From Erwinia sp. E_sp_B01_1 (GTDB taxonomy: Bacteria; Pseudomonadota; Gammaproteobacteria; Enterobacterales; Enterobacteriaceae): a stretch of DNA of 64,000 bases. Positions 55,539 through 64,000 of this stretch are shown here, piece after piece. The translations under genes were made by a program, and so were the position numbers. The notes below the pieces were generated by a model. It saw only the letters and a program-made list of their open reading frames with translations. It ran no database searches and was not told where the DNA came from. The stretch is from assembly GCF_036865545.1 (NCBI RefSeq), contig NZ_CP142208.1, positions 1,178,001-1,242,000 on the forward strand, written 5' to 3'. Position 1 is the first letter of the stretch; each line of letters opens with the position of its first letter.

Positions 55539-55879
55539 CATTCGCTATCTGGCTCCTGATTGTGCTTATCGCAATCATCGGTGTGCTGCTGATCCGTAAA
55601 TACTCCTCGCTTGAGTTTGTAGCTCACGCCCGGCTGCTGTTTAAAGCGTGGTCGGTATGGCTGGCCTCTCTGGGTTCAGCATTAAGCGCCTGGGTGCAAT
55701 CTTTCCCTGATGCTGCAATGAATGGCTGGAACATGCTTCCCCCTGACATTAAGTCATTCCTGCCTCAGAACTACCTCGGCATGATTGGCGCTTTCATGGT
55801 GGCAATGGCCGTCATCTCCCAGTTCGTTCGCCAGCACAAGCTGGTAGAGCAAAAGCAGGAAATGGAGCGCAGGCCATGA
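55535..55879 (+). CDS. Putative holin
   Basis: A 114-residue protein with two membrane helices (residues about 3-22 and 83-103) and a linker with KAWSVWLASLGSALSAWVQS. It is ATGA-coupled to the lysozyme and is followed by the Rz gene, which fits a holin. The family name is uncertain. Confidence 0.7.
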   Translation: MTFAIWLLIVLIAIIGVLLIRKYSSLEFVAHARLLFKAWSVWLASLGSALSAWVQSFPDAAMNGWNMLPPDIKSFLPQNYLGMIGAFMVAMAVISQFVRQHKLVEQKQEMERRP

Positions 55880-56172
55880 GCGAGATAATGACGCTCTTAA
55901 CCGGCGCATGGGGTCACCTGGCAGGCGGACTGGCAATAGTCGCCGCTCTCGCGCTTTCATGGTTCGGCGGAAAAAAGATTGGCACCACGCAGACACAGGC
56001 TGAAGCTGACGTTAAAGCGGCTAAGGTCGAATCTGCTCAGGTATCGGCTGTAGCTGAAAAGCAGAAAGAAAACACACAGGCGGTGAAGGATGTACAGCAA
56101 AGCAATTCTGCTCTCACTGATAGCGCTGCTCGCGACAAGTTGCGCCAGTCCCAATACAACCGGACAGAGTAA
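55876..56172 (+). CDS. Rz-like inner-membrane spanin
   Basis: A 98-residue protein with an N-terminal membrane helix (GGLAIVAALALSWFGG) and a long Ala/Lys/Glu/Gln-rich coiled coil reaching into the periplasm. The Rz1-like gene lies partly inside its 3' end, the diagnostic layout of a spanin pair. Confidence 0.82.
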   Translation: MSEIMTLLTGAWGHLAGGLAIVAALALSWFGGKKIGTTQTQAEADVKAAKVESAQVSAVAEKQKENTQAVKDVQQSNSALTDSAARDKLRQSQYNRTE

Positions 56173-56320
56173 CCCCACAACTATCGCTGATTCCAGCTGC
56201 ACCCTGTTTGGCCCCATATACACCTATGGTAAAGACGCCGAACTGATGGATATCCGCACCGTCCGCGAGATAAACACGCACAACGACACTTACGATCGCG
56301 TGTGTGGAGAAAAGAAATGA
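56090..56320 (+). CDS. Rz1-like outer-membrane lipoprotein spanin
   Basis: A 76-residue lipoprotein in another frame, starting inside the Rz-like gene (83-bp overlap). The lipobox LLATSC places the lipidated Cys near residue 18. The mature part has two more Cys. With the Rz-like protein it would fuse inner and outer membranes at lysis. Confidence 0.85.
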   Translation: MYSKAILLSLIALLATSCASPNTTGQSNPTTIADSSCTLFGPIYTYGKDAELMDIRTVREINTHNDTYDRVCGEKK

Positions 56321-56571
56321 ACCCTCTTAAATGGCTCCTGACTAAAGCGGAGCCCGTAACCAAGGAAGCACCAGTGACCGATATCACCGCATCAGAAGCA
56401 GCACCAGAAACCAACGTTGAAACCCCAGCAGTTGAGCCAGCTCCAGTAGCAGTAGTGAAAACTGGCGTGAAGGACTTCGAAGCCGCACTGTCATTCGTAG
56501 AGAGCGGCGTTGCTAAGTTGGGTGAAGCTGCCAAAGCAGAGCTGAAGGCGCTGGCTCAGAAGTACCTGTAG
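56317..56571 (+). CDS. Small Pro/Ala/Glu-rich prophage protein (84 aa)
   Basis: ATGA-coupled to the spanin gene. A low-complexity acidic stretch with PVTKEAPVTD and VETPAVEPAPVA leads into a helical C-terminus. Not recognised; position next to the lysis genes is the only clue. Confidence 0.55.
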   Translation: MNPLKWLLTKAEPVTKEAPVTDITASEAAPETNVETPAVEPAPVAVVKTGVKDFEAALSFVESGVAKLGEAAKAELKALAQKYL

Positions 56572-56639
56572 CTCATTACAAGAGCCATCCACTTTTCCCG
56601 GTGGCTCTGATAATGACTTACGTATCTGTGGAGGATGCC

Positions 56640-57611
56640 ATGGTTCAGCGAGTAATGACGACAGGTGGTTATCCCGTAAAGATGCCTGACGCTAACGAAA
56701 TCTCTGACGATGTGACAGGCGACCTGATGGGCCGTCAAATCAGCATCAATCAGATTGCCGGTGCGAGTGACGCAGTAAACAGCGTGCTTCATGCAAAAAC
56801 AGCAGAAGAGATACGCAATGCTGCAGGCATTCAGGAATCCCAGATTGCCGTGAAGGGTGATGCTGGTAAGTCAGCATATGAAATAGCTGTTCAGGAAGGG
56901 TTTGAAGGAAGCCAAACCGAATGGCTTGAGTCGCTTCATGGCAGTGACGGCATTGATGGCATTGATGGAAAAAATGGTACCGATGGCCGAGACGGAACAG
57001 ACGGAAAAAATGGATCTGACGGAAACTCTGCCTATCAGATTGCCCGTGATGCTGGCTATGGCGGCACAGAGACACAGTGGTTAGCAAGTCTCAATGGTTA
57101 TGACGGTAAAGATGGGATTAACGGAGTTGATGGAAAAAACGGTGCAGACGGAAAGGACGCCTTGCCGGGGAAAGATGGCTTGAACGGCAGTAACGGTAAA
57201 GACGGGCTGAACGGAAAATCCGCTTACGAGTTAGCTGTATCCGGTGGTTTTTCTGGTACGCAAACTCAATGGCTGGCTTCGCTGAATGGTACGAATGGCA
57301 AAGATGGTACGAATGGGAAGGATGGCATCAATGCTACGCCAATCCTCTTTGAAGCCATCGATTCTAAAGTCGTCACAGCCGGCACAAAGGTGGCAATCAA
57401 GTTCACCAAAACATATTCAACTCCCCCTGTAGTCTCGCCAATACCAACCTGGTCAGGATTGCAGATGAACATTGGTTCAGCCTCAGAAGTTACAACGACT
57501 GGATGTAACGTCACCGTATTGCAGTCACTTGGCACACTCCTGTTATCAGGTGGGCCATTTGGCAATGCGCCGGCTAACGCAACATTCCGCATGTTCGTGA
57601 TTGGGAGCTGA
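56640..57611 (+). CDS. Collagen-repeat fibre-like protein
   Basis: A 323-residue protein. Three copies of a 25-residue module (SAY.IA...GF.G...EWL.SL.G) at about residues 77, 129 and 193 alternate with Gly-X-Y runs of the GKDG/GTNG type, which would form collagen-like triple helices. A beta-rich C-terminal domain follows. This is typical of trimeric tail fibres or adhesins, but here it sits between lysis genes and terminase. I chose ATG 56640 because GGAGG lies five bases upstream; the frame starts earlier at 56601. Confidence 0.75.
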   Translation: MVQRVMTTGGYPVKMPDANEISDDVTGDLMGRQISINQIAGASDAVNSVLHAKTAEEIRNAAGIQESQIAVKGDAGKSAYEIAVQEGFEGSQTEWLESLHGSDGIDGIDGKNGTDGRDGTDGKNGSDGNSAYQIARDAGYGGTETQWLASLNGYDGKDGINGVDGKNGADGKDALPGKDGLNGSNGKDGLNGKSAYELAVSGGFSGTQTQWLASLNGTNGKDGTNGKDGINATPILFEAIDSKVVTAGTKVAIKFTKTYSTPPVVSPIPTWSGLQMNIGSASEVTTTGCNVTVLQSLGTLLLSGGPFGNAPANATFRMFVIGS

Positions 57612-57787
57612 TGATGGTTAAGTTCAATATCATATGCCACTGCAAAATCAAATGGTGGGTAAAGCCACTTATTGGGATTGTTAAAGCATGGGTTCTTGTC
57701 ACCAGAAAGAATATCGACGTAGACAGGCTGGCTGATTTTGTAGCCAGTCACGGCATAAAAAAACAATACATCACAAAAGAGATTTAA
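57611..57787 (+). CDS. Small prophage protein (58 aa)
   Basis: A 58-codon frame sharing bases with the fibre stop and ending immediately before terS. Basic and Trp-rich (KIKWWVKPLIGIVKAWVLV), so it may associate with membranes. Function unknown. Confidence 0.55.
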   Translation: MMVKFNIICHCKIKWWVKPLIGIVKAWVLVTRKNIDVDRLADFVASHGIKKQYITKEI

Positions 57788-58315
57788 ATGGCAAAGCTCA
57801 CCGACAAACAAGAGCTGTTTGCCCGTGAGTACCTGAAAGACCTCAATGCTACACAGGCAGCTATCAGGGCGGGTTACAGCGAGAAGACCGCTCAGATGCA
57901 ATCAAGCCGTCTGCTATCAAATGTTATGGTCCAAGATTGCATTGCAGCGCTGAAGGCCGATCGCAATGAAGAAGTCGGTATAGATGCAGCCTACGTGCTT
58001 CGCCGCCTGGTAGAGATAGACCAGATGGATGTTATCGATATTCTCCAGCCAAATGGCGAGCTGAAGCCGATTAAGGACTGGCCTAAGACGTGGCGCACTA
58101 CCCTTTCGGGAATGGATGTCACTGAGATGTCAGGCGACGACTCAGGATTCCTGAAAAAGATTAAGTGGCCTGATAAGGTGAAAAACCTCGAGCTTCTTGG
58201 TAAGCATGTGACTGTTCAAGCTTTCAAAGAGAACATCAAGTCAGAGCATTCCGGAAATATCGGCATCAACCTGAATAAAACCCTCACTGAGCTATTCGAC
58301 GATGACAGCGATTAA
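57788..58315 (+). CDS. terS: Terminase small subunit
   Basis: A 175-residue TerS of the terminase_2 family; the N-terminus LTDKQELFAREYLKDLNATQ and the helix AAIRAGYSEKTA are the DNA-binding part. It recognises pac/cos DNA and passes it to TerL. The stop overlaps terL by 14 bp. Confidence 0.92.
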   Translation: MAKLTDKQELFAREYLKDLNATQAAIRAGYSEKTAQMQSSRLLSNVMVQDCIAALKADRNEEVGIDAAYVLRRLVEIDQMDVIDILQPNGELKPIKDWPKTWRTTLSGMDVTEMSGDDSGFLKKIKWPDKVKNLELLGKHVTVQAFKENIKSEHSGNIGINLNKTLTELFDDDSD

Positions 58316-59671
58316 CCCGATATTTAAACCCTTCGTGAAGCCATCCCGCTACAAAGTGGCAAAGGTGGTCGCGGGTCAGGTAAAAGCTGGACGATTGCTC
58401 GCTTACTGGTAGAAATAGCCAGGCGGGGGAATTATCGCTTTCTCTGCGCCCGCGAACTCCAGAACAGTATCAGTGACTCAGTTATCCGCCTGCTGGACGA
58501 CACAATAAACCGTGAAGGCTATCAGGCAGAGTTTGAAGTGCAGAGAGCTAACATCCGCCACCTGATTACCGGTAGCGAATTCATGTTCTACGGCATCAAG
58601 AACAACCCGACCAAAATTAAGTCGCTCGAAGGCATCGACATATGCTGGATGGAAGAGGCTGAAGCAGTATCCAAAGAGTCGTGGGATATCCTGATCCCCA
58701 CCATTCGTAAGCCTGGCTCTGAGATATGGGTCAGCTACAACCCAAAGAATATTCTCGACGATACGCATCAGCGTTTCGTTATCGCACCTCCTGATGATAT
58801 CTGCTTGCTGACTGTGAACTACAGCGAGAACCCCTGGTTCCCTGATGTGCTTCGGCTGGAGATGGAGGAGTGCAAGCGCAAAGACTATGACCTCTATCTG
58901 CACATATGGGAAGGCGAGCCGGTTGCTGATAGTGACATGGCAATCATCAAGCCTTCGTGGATTGCTGCTGCTGTGGATGCTCACAAGGCGCTTGGATTTG
59001 ATATTGCCGGAGAGAAGCGTGTTGGATTCGATGTGGCCGATGAAGGTGAGGATAGCAACGCCACCACTCTACGCCATGGTTCTGTAGCTATCGACGTGCA
59101 GAACTGGGACAGAGGCGATGTGATTGAATCCTCTAATCGCGTGAACCTCTATTCAGAGCAGCAGAAAGCCGATGAGATTATTTATGACTCCATCGGTGTT
59201 GGTGCTGGCGTTAAGGCCCAGTTAGGCCGCATAGCCAAAATTAATATTCAAGGCTTCAATGCTGGCGGTGCCGTGCTTCACCCTGAAGCTGACTACATGC
59301 CCGGTAAAAAGAACAAAGACATGTTCTCGAACATCAAGGCTCAAGCATGGTGGCATGTTCGTGATCGCTTCTACAAAACATGGCGTAGCATAGAGGCTCG
59401 CAAAGCCGATCCGAATTGCACGCTCGAATACAGCCCTGATGAGCTGATAAGCCTGTCCTCTGATATCCAGAAGCTCGAATACCTAAAAGCTGAACTGTCC
59501 CGCCCATGGGTGGACTACGACGGTAACGGCAAGGTTAAGGTTGAGAGTAAGAAGGATATGAAGAAGCGCGGCATCCCATCACCAAACATGGCTGACTCAC
59601 TGATTATGGCGTTCGCTCCACTTATCAGGAAGCCAATGGTCATCGACCCAAGCCAACTCAGGAGAATTTAA
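58302..59671 (+). pseudogene. terL: Terminase large subunit, interrupted by a one-base deletion
   Basis: An ATPase-nuclease that packages DNA, 456 residues if intact. The ATG at 58302 opens [11 protein letters not shown] and a normal lead, then loses frame just before Walker A. Adding one A to the AAA at 58361-58363 yields [11 protein letters not shown] (Walker A). The rest, including WMEEAEAV (Walker B) and the nuclease motif around GFDVADEG, is open to 59671. All motifs are intact, so a base-calling error is likely. Confidence 0.87.
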
Positions 59672-61195
59672 GTGCGGTGGTTTAAAAGAAAAGAAGTCGC
59701 CGCGCCTGAGCCGGTGAAAGAGCCTGAAAAGGTTCAGATGAAGATTAACCCTGAAGCTGTAGCATCAATCCAGGCAGTAGCTAAGCGAGAGTATCAGCAG
59801 TACACCCCACCGAAAGGCGTTATCCCTGAGAAGCTAGAACGAGGCATTCTCGCTATGGACTCAACCCCATACGACATGCTGAACGATGCTTACATGGGGT
59901 ACGGGATGGGTACTTTCGAGGGATTCCCCGGATACCCTTACCTGGCTGGTATGGCGCAGAAGCCTGAATACCGCAAGATGGTCGGCATCATCGCTGAGAA
60001 GATGACAGCGAAGTGGATAAAGCTGAAGACGGTTGGTGATGACGACAAGTCAGATCGCGTTAAGCAGATACTCGATGCCATGGAGCGCTTTGACGTTGTG
60101 GGCAAGTTCAGAGAAGCCGCTGAACATGATGGATACTTTGGTGGCGGGCAGATTTATATCGACGTCCTGTCACCTAAAAACGTATCAGCCTGGACAGATG
60201 ATAACGAGCTGCAAAGCAAGCTTTTCATCAGCGACAAGAAGATTGCCAAAGGTAGCCTTAAAGGCTTTCAGGTGATTGAGCCAGTCTGGACATACCCCGG
60301 CGTATACAACGCACAAAACCCGCTGAGTCCTGACTTCTACAAGCCGACAGAATGGTTTGTGATGGGGAAAACGGTTCACGCCAGCCGCATGATCAACTTC
60401 GTATCACGCAACGTGCCTGACCTGCTGAAGTCGGCTTATAACTTCCGAGGCCTGTCACTTACGCAGATTGCAGAGACATACGTTAACAACTGGCTCCGCA
60501 CGCGGGACAGTGTCAGCGACATGATCCACTCGTTCAGCGTGCCGGTGCTCAGCACGGACTTGAGCCAGATGCTGACAGGCGGTGGTGCAGACACCATGCT
60601 TTTCCGCCTGCAGATGTTTAATCAGTGCCGTGATAACCGAGGCGCTTTTGCAGTAGACAACGACGCTACGAAGCCGGAAGGGTTGGAGTTTATCAACGCG
60701 CCACTCAGCGGACTGGATACGCTACAGGCTCAGTCTCAAGAGCAGATGGCATCAGTATCCGGGATACCGTTAGTCTTCCTGCTGGGCATCACGCCAAACG
60801 GCCTAAACGCTTCCTCAGATGGTGAGATTAAGGTTTTCTACGACTACATCCACTCGCTGCAGAAATCGATGTTTAAGGCTCCCCTTAAGCGCGTTATCGA
60901 CATCATTCAGCTCTCTGAGTTCGGCGACATTGACCCTGATATCACCTTTGAATTCGAGCCTCTCTATGAGATGAGCGCGAAAGAGAAAGCTGATATTCGC
61001 AAGGTTGATGCTGATACTGACGCGGTCTACATAAGCAATGGTGCGCTGTCTGCAAATGAAGTGCGCGAGAAGATTGCTGATGACCCGGACAGCCCTTACC
61101 ACTCACTGGACTTAAGCGATGACCTCGAACTCGAAGAAGAAGCCCCAGACGACGAGGAAGCCAGCCCCGAAGACGATAAGGCCGGTGCAACCTAA
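59672..61195 (+). CDS. Portal protein (DUF1073 type)
   Basis: A 507-residue portal of the DUF1073 family. Starts with GTG at 59672, with AGGAGA seven bases upstream. Conserved segments are [32 protein letters not shown] and [18 protein letters not shown]. The acidic C-terminus ([14 protein letters not shown]) overlaps the next gene by 77 bp. Confidence 0.9.
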   Translation: MRWFKRKEVAAPEPVKEPEKVQMKINPEAVASIQAVAKREYQQYTPPKGVIPEKLERGILAMDSTPYDMLNDAYMGYGMGTFEGFPGYPYLAGMAQKPEYRKMVGIIAEKMTAKWIKLKTVGDDDKSDRVKQILDAMERFDVVGKFREAAEHDGYFGGGQIYIDVLSPKNVSAWTDDNELQSKLFISDKKIAKGSLKGFQVIEPVWTYPGVYNAQNPLSPDFYKPTEWFVMGKTVHASRMINFVSRNVPDLLKSAYNFRGLSLTQIAETYVNNWLRTRDSVSDMIHSFSVPVLSTDLSQMLTGGGADTMLFRLQMFNQCRDNRGAFAVDNDATKPEGLEFINAPLSGLDTLQAQSQEQMASVSGIPLVFLLGITPNGLNASSDGEIKVFYDYIHSLQKSMFKAPLKRVIDIIQLSEFGDIDPDITFEFEPLYEMSAKEKADIRKVDADTDAVYISNGALSANEVREKIADDPDSPYHSLDLSDDLELEEEAPDDEEASPEDDKAGAT

Positions 61196-61934
61196 CGCAG
61201 GTGTTGAGGCCTGGTATCGCAAGCAGCTGGATAAAGCCGTCAGAGATATGAATGACTCGATGGTGTACTGGCTGAAGGCGAATTACCGGGCATCTGGCGC
61301 TATGGCAATGGACGCATCACCTGCTGTGTTTATGCGGGACGCGATGAAGAAGTTAGCCCGGCGCTGGACAAAGCGTTTTGATGACCTCGCTCAGAAACTT
61401 GCTGACCGGTTCGCCGGTGATGCCATGAAGAACTCTGACGTGTCGTTAAGTAACGCGTTGGAGGCCGCTGGATTCACCGTGCCTTTTAAGATGACGCCAG
61501 CGATGAATAACGCATTGCAGGCAACCATCACTGAAAACGTTGGCCTGATACGCAGCATCCCGGAGCAGTATCTCACGCAGGTGCAGACGATGGTGATGCA
61601 GTCAGTAGGCAGGGGGCGAGACCTCGGCACGCTGACAGAAGAGCTTGAGAAGCGTTACGGCATTACGCGCAGACGGGCAGCGCTCATCGCACGCGATCAA
61701 AACAACAAGGCTACCGCAACCATGCAGTCAGCCAGGCAGCAATCACTCGGCATCACGCAAGGCATCTGGCGACACTCACACGCAGGTAAAGAGCCTCGAC
61801 CATCACATGTGAAAGCTAATGGTGAATTTTTCGACCTGTCAAAAGGGCTTTACCTGGATGGCAAGTGGACTCTTCCCGGTGAAGAGATTAACTGCCGCTG
61901 CACTTGGTCACCAGTCATCCCCGGACTTAATTAA
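61119..61934 (+). CDS. Minor head / head-morphogenesis protein
   Basis: A 271-residue protein with the SPP1 gp7/Mu F-like fold: [19 protein letters not shown] near residue 183 and the C-terminal [20 protein letters not shown] to [15 protein letters not shown]. It sits on the portal and is needed for capsid assembly. It begins inside the portal gene. Confidence 0.88.
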   Translation: MTSNSKKKPQTTRKPAPKTIRPVQPNAGVEAWYRKQLDKAVRDMNDSMVYWLKANYRASGAMAMDASPAVFMRDAMKKLARRWTKRFDDLAQKLADRFAGDAMKNSDVSLSNALEAAGFTVPFKMTPAMNNALQATITENVGLIRSIPEQYLTQVQTMVMQSVGRGRDLGTLTEELEKRYGITRRRAALIARDQNNKATATMQSARQQSLGITQGIWRHSHAGKEPRPSHVKANGEFFDLSKGLYLDGKWTLPGEEINCRCTWSPVIPGLN

Positions 61935-61946
61935 ACGGAAGCACAC

Positions 61947-63272
61947 ATGACAATCGAACGGTTAGCGTTTGACCGCGCATCCGTGCGCACTTTCGATGGT
62001 AATGGCAGGCTTCAGGTCACCAAAAGCAATATCAGCAAGGCGAATGTCTGCCCCTACTACGGGCGCGAGATTCCTAATGCTGAAGCGCTGGGGCTGGACC
62101 CGGACAAGATTTACCGGCTCTGGCGTCACCCTGATGAACTGAAGAAAGCCGCATCAACCTTCAACAATATTCCCGTTCTCTGTATCCATACCCCTGACTT
62201 CCCTGGTGACCCGCCTCGAGAATACCGCGTAGGAACGACGCACTCTGGCTGTGATTTTGATGGCACCTATCTCAGTAACGGCCTGTCCGTTTGGGATAAC
62301 TCTGCCATCGCAGGTATTGAGACAGAAGAGCAAAAAGAATTGTCGTCCTCGTACCAGTACAGGGCTGACATGACTTCCGGCACCACGCCTGATGACGAAG
62401 AGTTTGACGGCATCATGCGTGACATTGTCGGGAACCACGTTGCACTGGTCGAAACTGGCCGCGCAGGTAGCGACGTATTGGTCGCTGATTCTCTCCCACT
62501 GGAGCTTAAATACATGAAGTTAGACCGCAAAGGCGTCGCCATCCGTGCCGCGCTGGGAGCGTTTCTGAAGCCGCGCCTGGCTCAGGATGCTGCACCCAAA
62601 GACCTCACCGCCATTCTGAATTCGCATAAGTCAGCAAAAGCGATCGCTCAGGCCGTGGCTAACAAATACAAAACCCGCCTGGCTGCCGATATGGAGCTGG
62701 AGCCAGAAGAGTTGGTAGAGATTATCGAAGCCTCCTCCGAAGGTGTTGAGCCTGAAGAAGAGCCGAAAGTGGCCGGTGATGACGACAACGAGTCGATCAT
62801 CTCTCTGCTGCGTGAAGCTGGCATGCCTGAAGAAGTGATCGCCAAAATCTCTGCCGCTCTGTCTCCGGCTGTTGCTGAAGATGAAGACAAAGACGACGAC
62901 AAGAAAGATGACGATAAGAAGGATGAGAAGGTTTCTAAAACCGCTATGGACTCCGCTATCCGTCTGGCTTCTGACAGCGCTACCCGTAAGGCCGCTGAAA
63001 ACTTCCGCGCTGTGCGTGAAGCTGAGCAGGCTGTGCGCCCACTGATTGGCGATGTGATCGCTATGGACTCCGCTGAAGACGTCTACCGCACTGCACTTGA
63101 GCAGGCTGAGGTGGATATCACTGGCGTTCACGCATCTGCATTCCCTGCAATGGTGCGTATGGCTATCAGCCAGAAAGAAAACAAACGTCCTGTCATTGCT
63201 CAGGATTCCGCTTCCGCTGACGAGTTCGAGAAGGCTTTCCCGACCGCTGGCAAACTGAAACGAGGTTTCTAA
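61947..63272 (+). CDS. DUF2213 prohead protease/scaffold
   Basis: A 441-residue protein. The N-terminal DUF2213 region ([20 protein letters not shown], about residues 35-54, to [15 protein letters not shown] near 167) is the protease-like part. The C-terminal half is very acidic with Asp/Lys repeats ([16 protein letters not shown]) and behaves like a scaffold. The gene lies directly before the cement and capsid genes, as expected. Confidence 0.87.
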   Translation: MTIERLAFDRASVRTFDGNGRLQVTKSNISKANVCPYYGREIPNAEALGLDPDKIYRLWRHPDELKKAASTFNNIPVLCIHTPDFPGDPPREYRVGTTHSGCDFDGTYLSNGLSVWDNSAIAGIETEEQKELSSSYQYRADMTSGTTPDDEEFDGIMRDIVGNHVALVETGRAGSDVLVADSLPLELKYMKLDRKGVAIRAALGAFLKPRLAQDAAPKDLTAILNSHKSAKAIAQAVANKYKTRLAADMELEPEELVEIIEASSEGVEPEEEPKVAGDDDNESIISLLREAGMPEEVIAKISAALSPAVAEDEDKDDDKKDDDKKDEKVSKTAMDSAIRLASDSATRKAAENFRAVREAEQAVRPLIGDVIAMDSAEDVYRTALEQAEVDITGVHASAFPAMVRMAISQKENKRPVIAQDSASADEFEKAFPTAGKLKRGF

Positions 63273-63273
63273 C

Positions 63274-63756
63274 ATGGCAGGTTTTCAGAGTGTAATTAAC
63301 CAGTACCCAGCTCCGGGCATTGAAGGTGGCTTTGCCAGCACCAACCCACACGCAACTTTCCTGGCTGGCGAAGCGGCCCTGGTGTCAGGCACTAATGGCC
63401 TGACGATTGGACGCTTTGCGTGGGCAGTTGATGGCGTGGCTACTAATGCCGGAACCGGCGCTCCTTCTGGCTTCGTGCATCGTGATGGTCAGGCGATTAT
63501 CACAACATGGCTGGGCAGCGATTCCAACGTTATTCAGTCTGGCCGCGAAGTAACCCTGATGGTTGCGGGAGACTTCTGGGCGCGTACTTCTACCGCAGCC
63601 ACTCTCGGGCAGAAGATCTTCGCATCACTGACTACCGGTCAGGTTCAGACAGGCGCTGCTGGCGCAACTATTGCCGGCTTTGCCGAAACCGAATTTGTCG
63701 CAGGTAGCGTCGCAGCAGCGGGCGAACTTGTGAAAATCAGCACCTGGAGCAAGTAA
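63274..63756 (+). CDS. Capsid cement (decoration) protein
   Basis: A 160-residue Gly/Ala-rich, strand-rich protein of the Gp24-like structural cement class ([20 protein letters not shown] to IGRFAWAV). It stabilises the capsid surface. Position between the protease/scaffold and the capsid gene agrees. Confidence 0.8.
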   Translation: MAGFQSVINQYPAPGIEGGFASTNPHATFLAGEAALVSGTNGLTIGRFAWAVDGVATNAGTGAPSGFVHRDGQAIITTWLGSDSNVIQSGREVTLMVAGDFWARTSTAATLGQKIFASLTTGQVQTGAAGATIAGFAETEFVAGSVAAAGELVKISTWSK

Positions 63757-64000
63757 TGAACGAATTTCAAAAGCACTACGCCGCCGCAAGCGGTAAATAC
63801 GGCATCGTGTTGCGCGGTGCTGAAAAGGCTCAGTACCTGAAGCCTGAGTTTGCAGATAACTTCGCTCTGGCGATGGATGCGCAACCCACCATGGTTACTA
63901 CCGGCAGCTCCGGCATCCCGGCATACTTCACCAACTACGTTGACCCAGAGCTGATCCGCGTACTGGTAACCCCGATGAAAGCAGCAGAAATCATTGGTGA
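63756..64000 (+). CDS. Major capsid protein (start only)
   Basis: The ATG at 63756 overlaps the cement stop (TAATG). The visible 81 residues (for example [20 protein letters not shown]) fit DUF2184-type major capsid proteins that travel with DUF1073 portals. The gene is cut by the window end. Confidence 0.85.
   Translation, partial: MNEFQKHYAAASGKYGIVLRGAEKAQYLKPEFADNFALAMDAQPTMVTTGSSGIPAYFTNYVDPELIRVLVTPMKAAEIIG

Overview
The window is the chromosome of an enterobacterium, most likely an Erwinia/Pantoea-type member of the Erwiniaceae. About 35 kb follows the E. coli gene order with insertions and losses: adk-hemH-gsk-ybaL-fsr-ushA, ybaK-chiX-ybaP-copA-cueR, ybbJ-qmcA-cnoX-ybbO-tesA-ybbA-ybbP, then purK-purE-lpxH-ppiB-cysS and ybcJ-folD-argU. 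The genus is inferred from the protein flavour, the gene order and an EsaI/EsaR-like quorum-sensing pair. No rRNA gene is present to confirm it.

Host part (1-35527). A small coupled operon (NUDIX hydrolase, PLP-enzyme-like protein, EamA exporter) sits just before adk. A PACE efflux gene and its divergent LysR regulator separate ushA from ybaK. The ChiX small RNA lies opposite the 3' end of ybaP. CopA and CueR form a copper-efflux locus with a clear CueR promoter, plus a second CueR-like box in front of a previously uncounted 53-codon ORF. A GntR-type regulator with two winged-helix domains faces a solute-binding protein that has no signal peptide. A convergent luxI/luxR pair separates ybbP from purK.

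Prophage part (35528 to beyond 64000). A lambdoid prophage is integrated in the 3' half of tRNA-Arg(TCT); only its left end is in view. The minus-strand left operon (int, xis-like gene, many small accessory genes, a Sak4-like recombinase, cIII, N) is controlled from PL. N is a P22 gp24-type antiterminator, and perfect boxA/boxB nut sites are visible on both sides. cI, OL/OR operators, cro, a cII-like gene, an O-like initiator with internal iterons, a DnaB-type helicase, a nin region (NinB, NinH, NinE, NinF, YbcO, RusA), a DUF1133 Q-like gene and PR'/tR' follow on the plus strand. Then come the lysis genes (lysozyme, holin, overlapping Rz/Rz1), a collagen-repeat fibre protein, terminase, portal (DUF1073), minor head protein, DUF2213 protease/scaffold, a cement protein and the start of the major capsid gene.

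Four otherwise intact genes (ybbA, ybbP, cI, terL) are each broken by one missing base, and each missing base lies in a homopolymer run. This looks more like systematic homopolymer under-calling in the assembly than four independent mutations. I read all four as probably functional in the real genome, but this has to be checked against reads.
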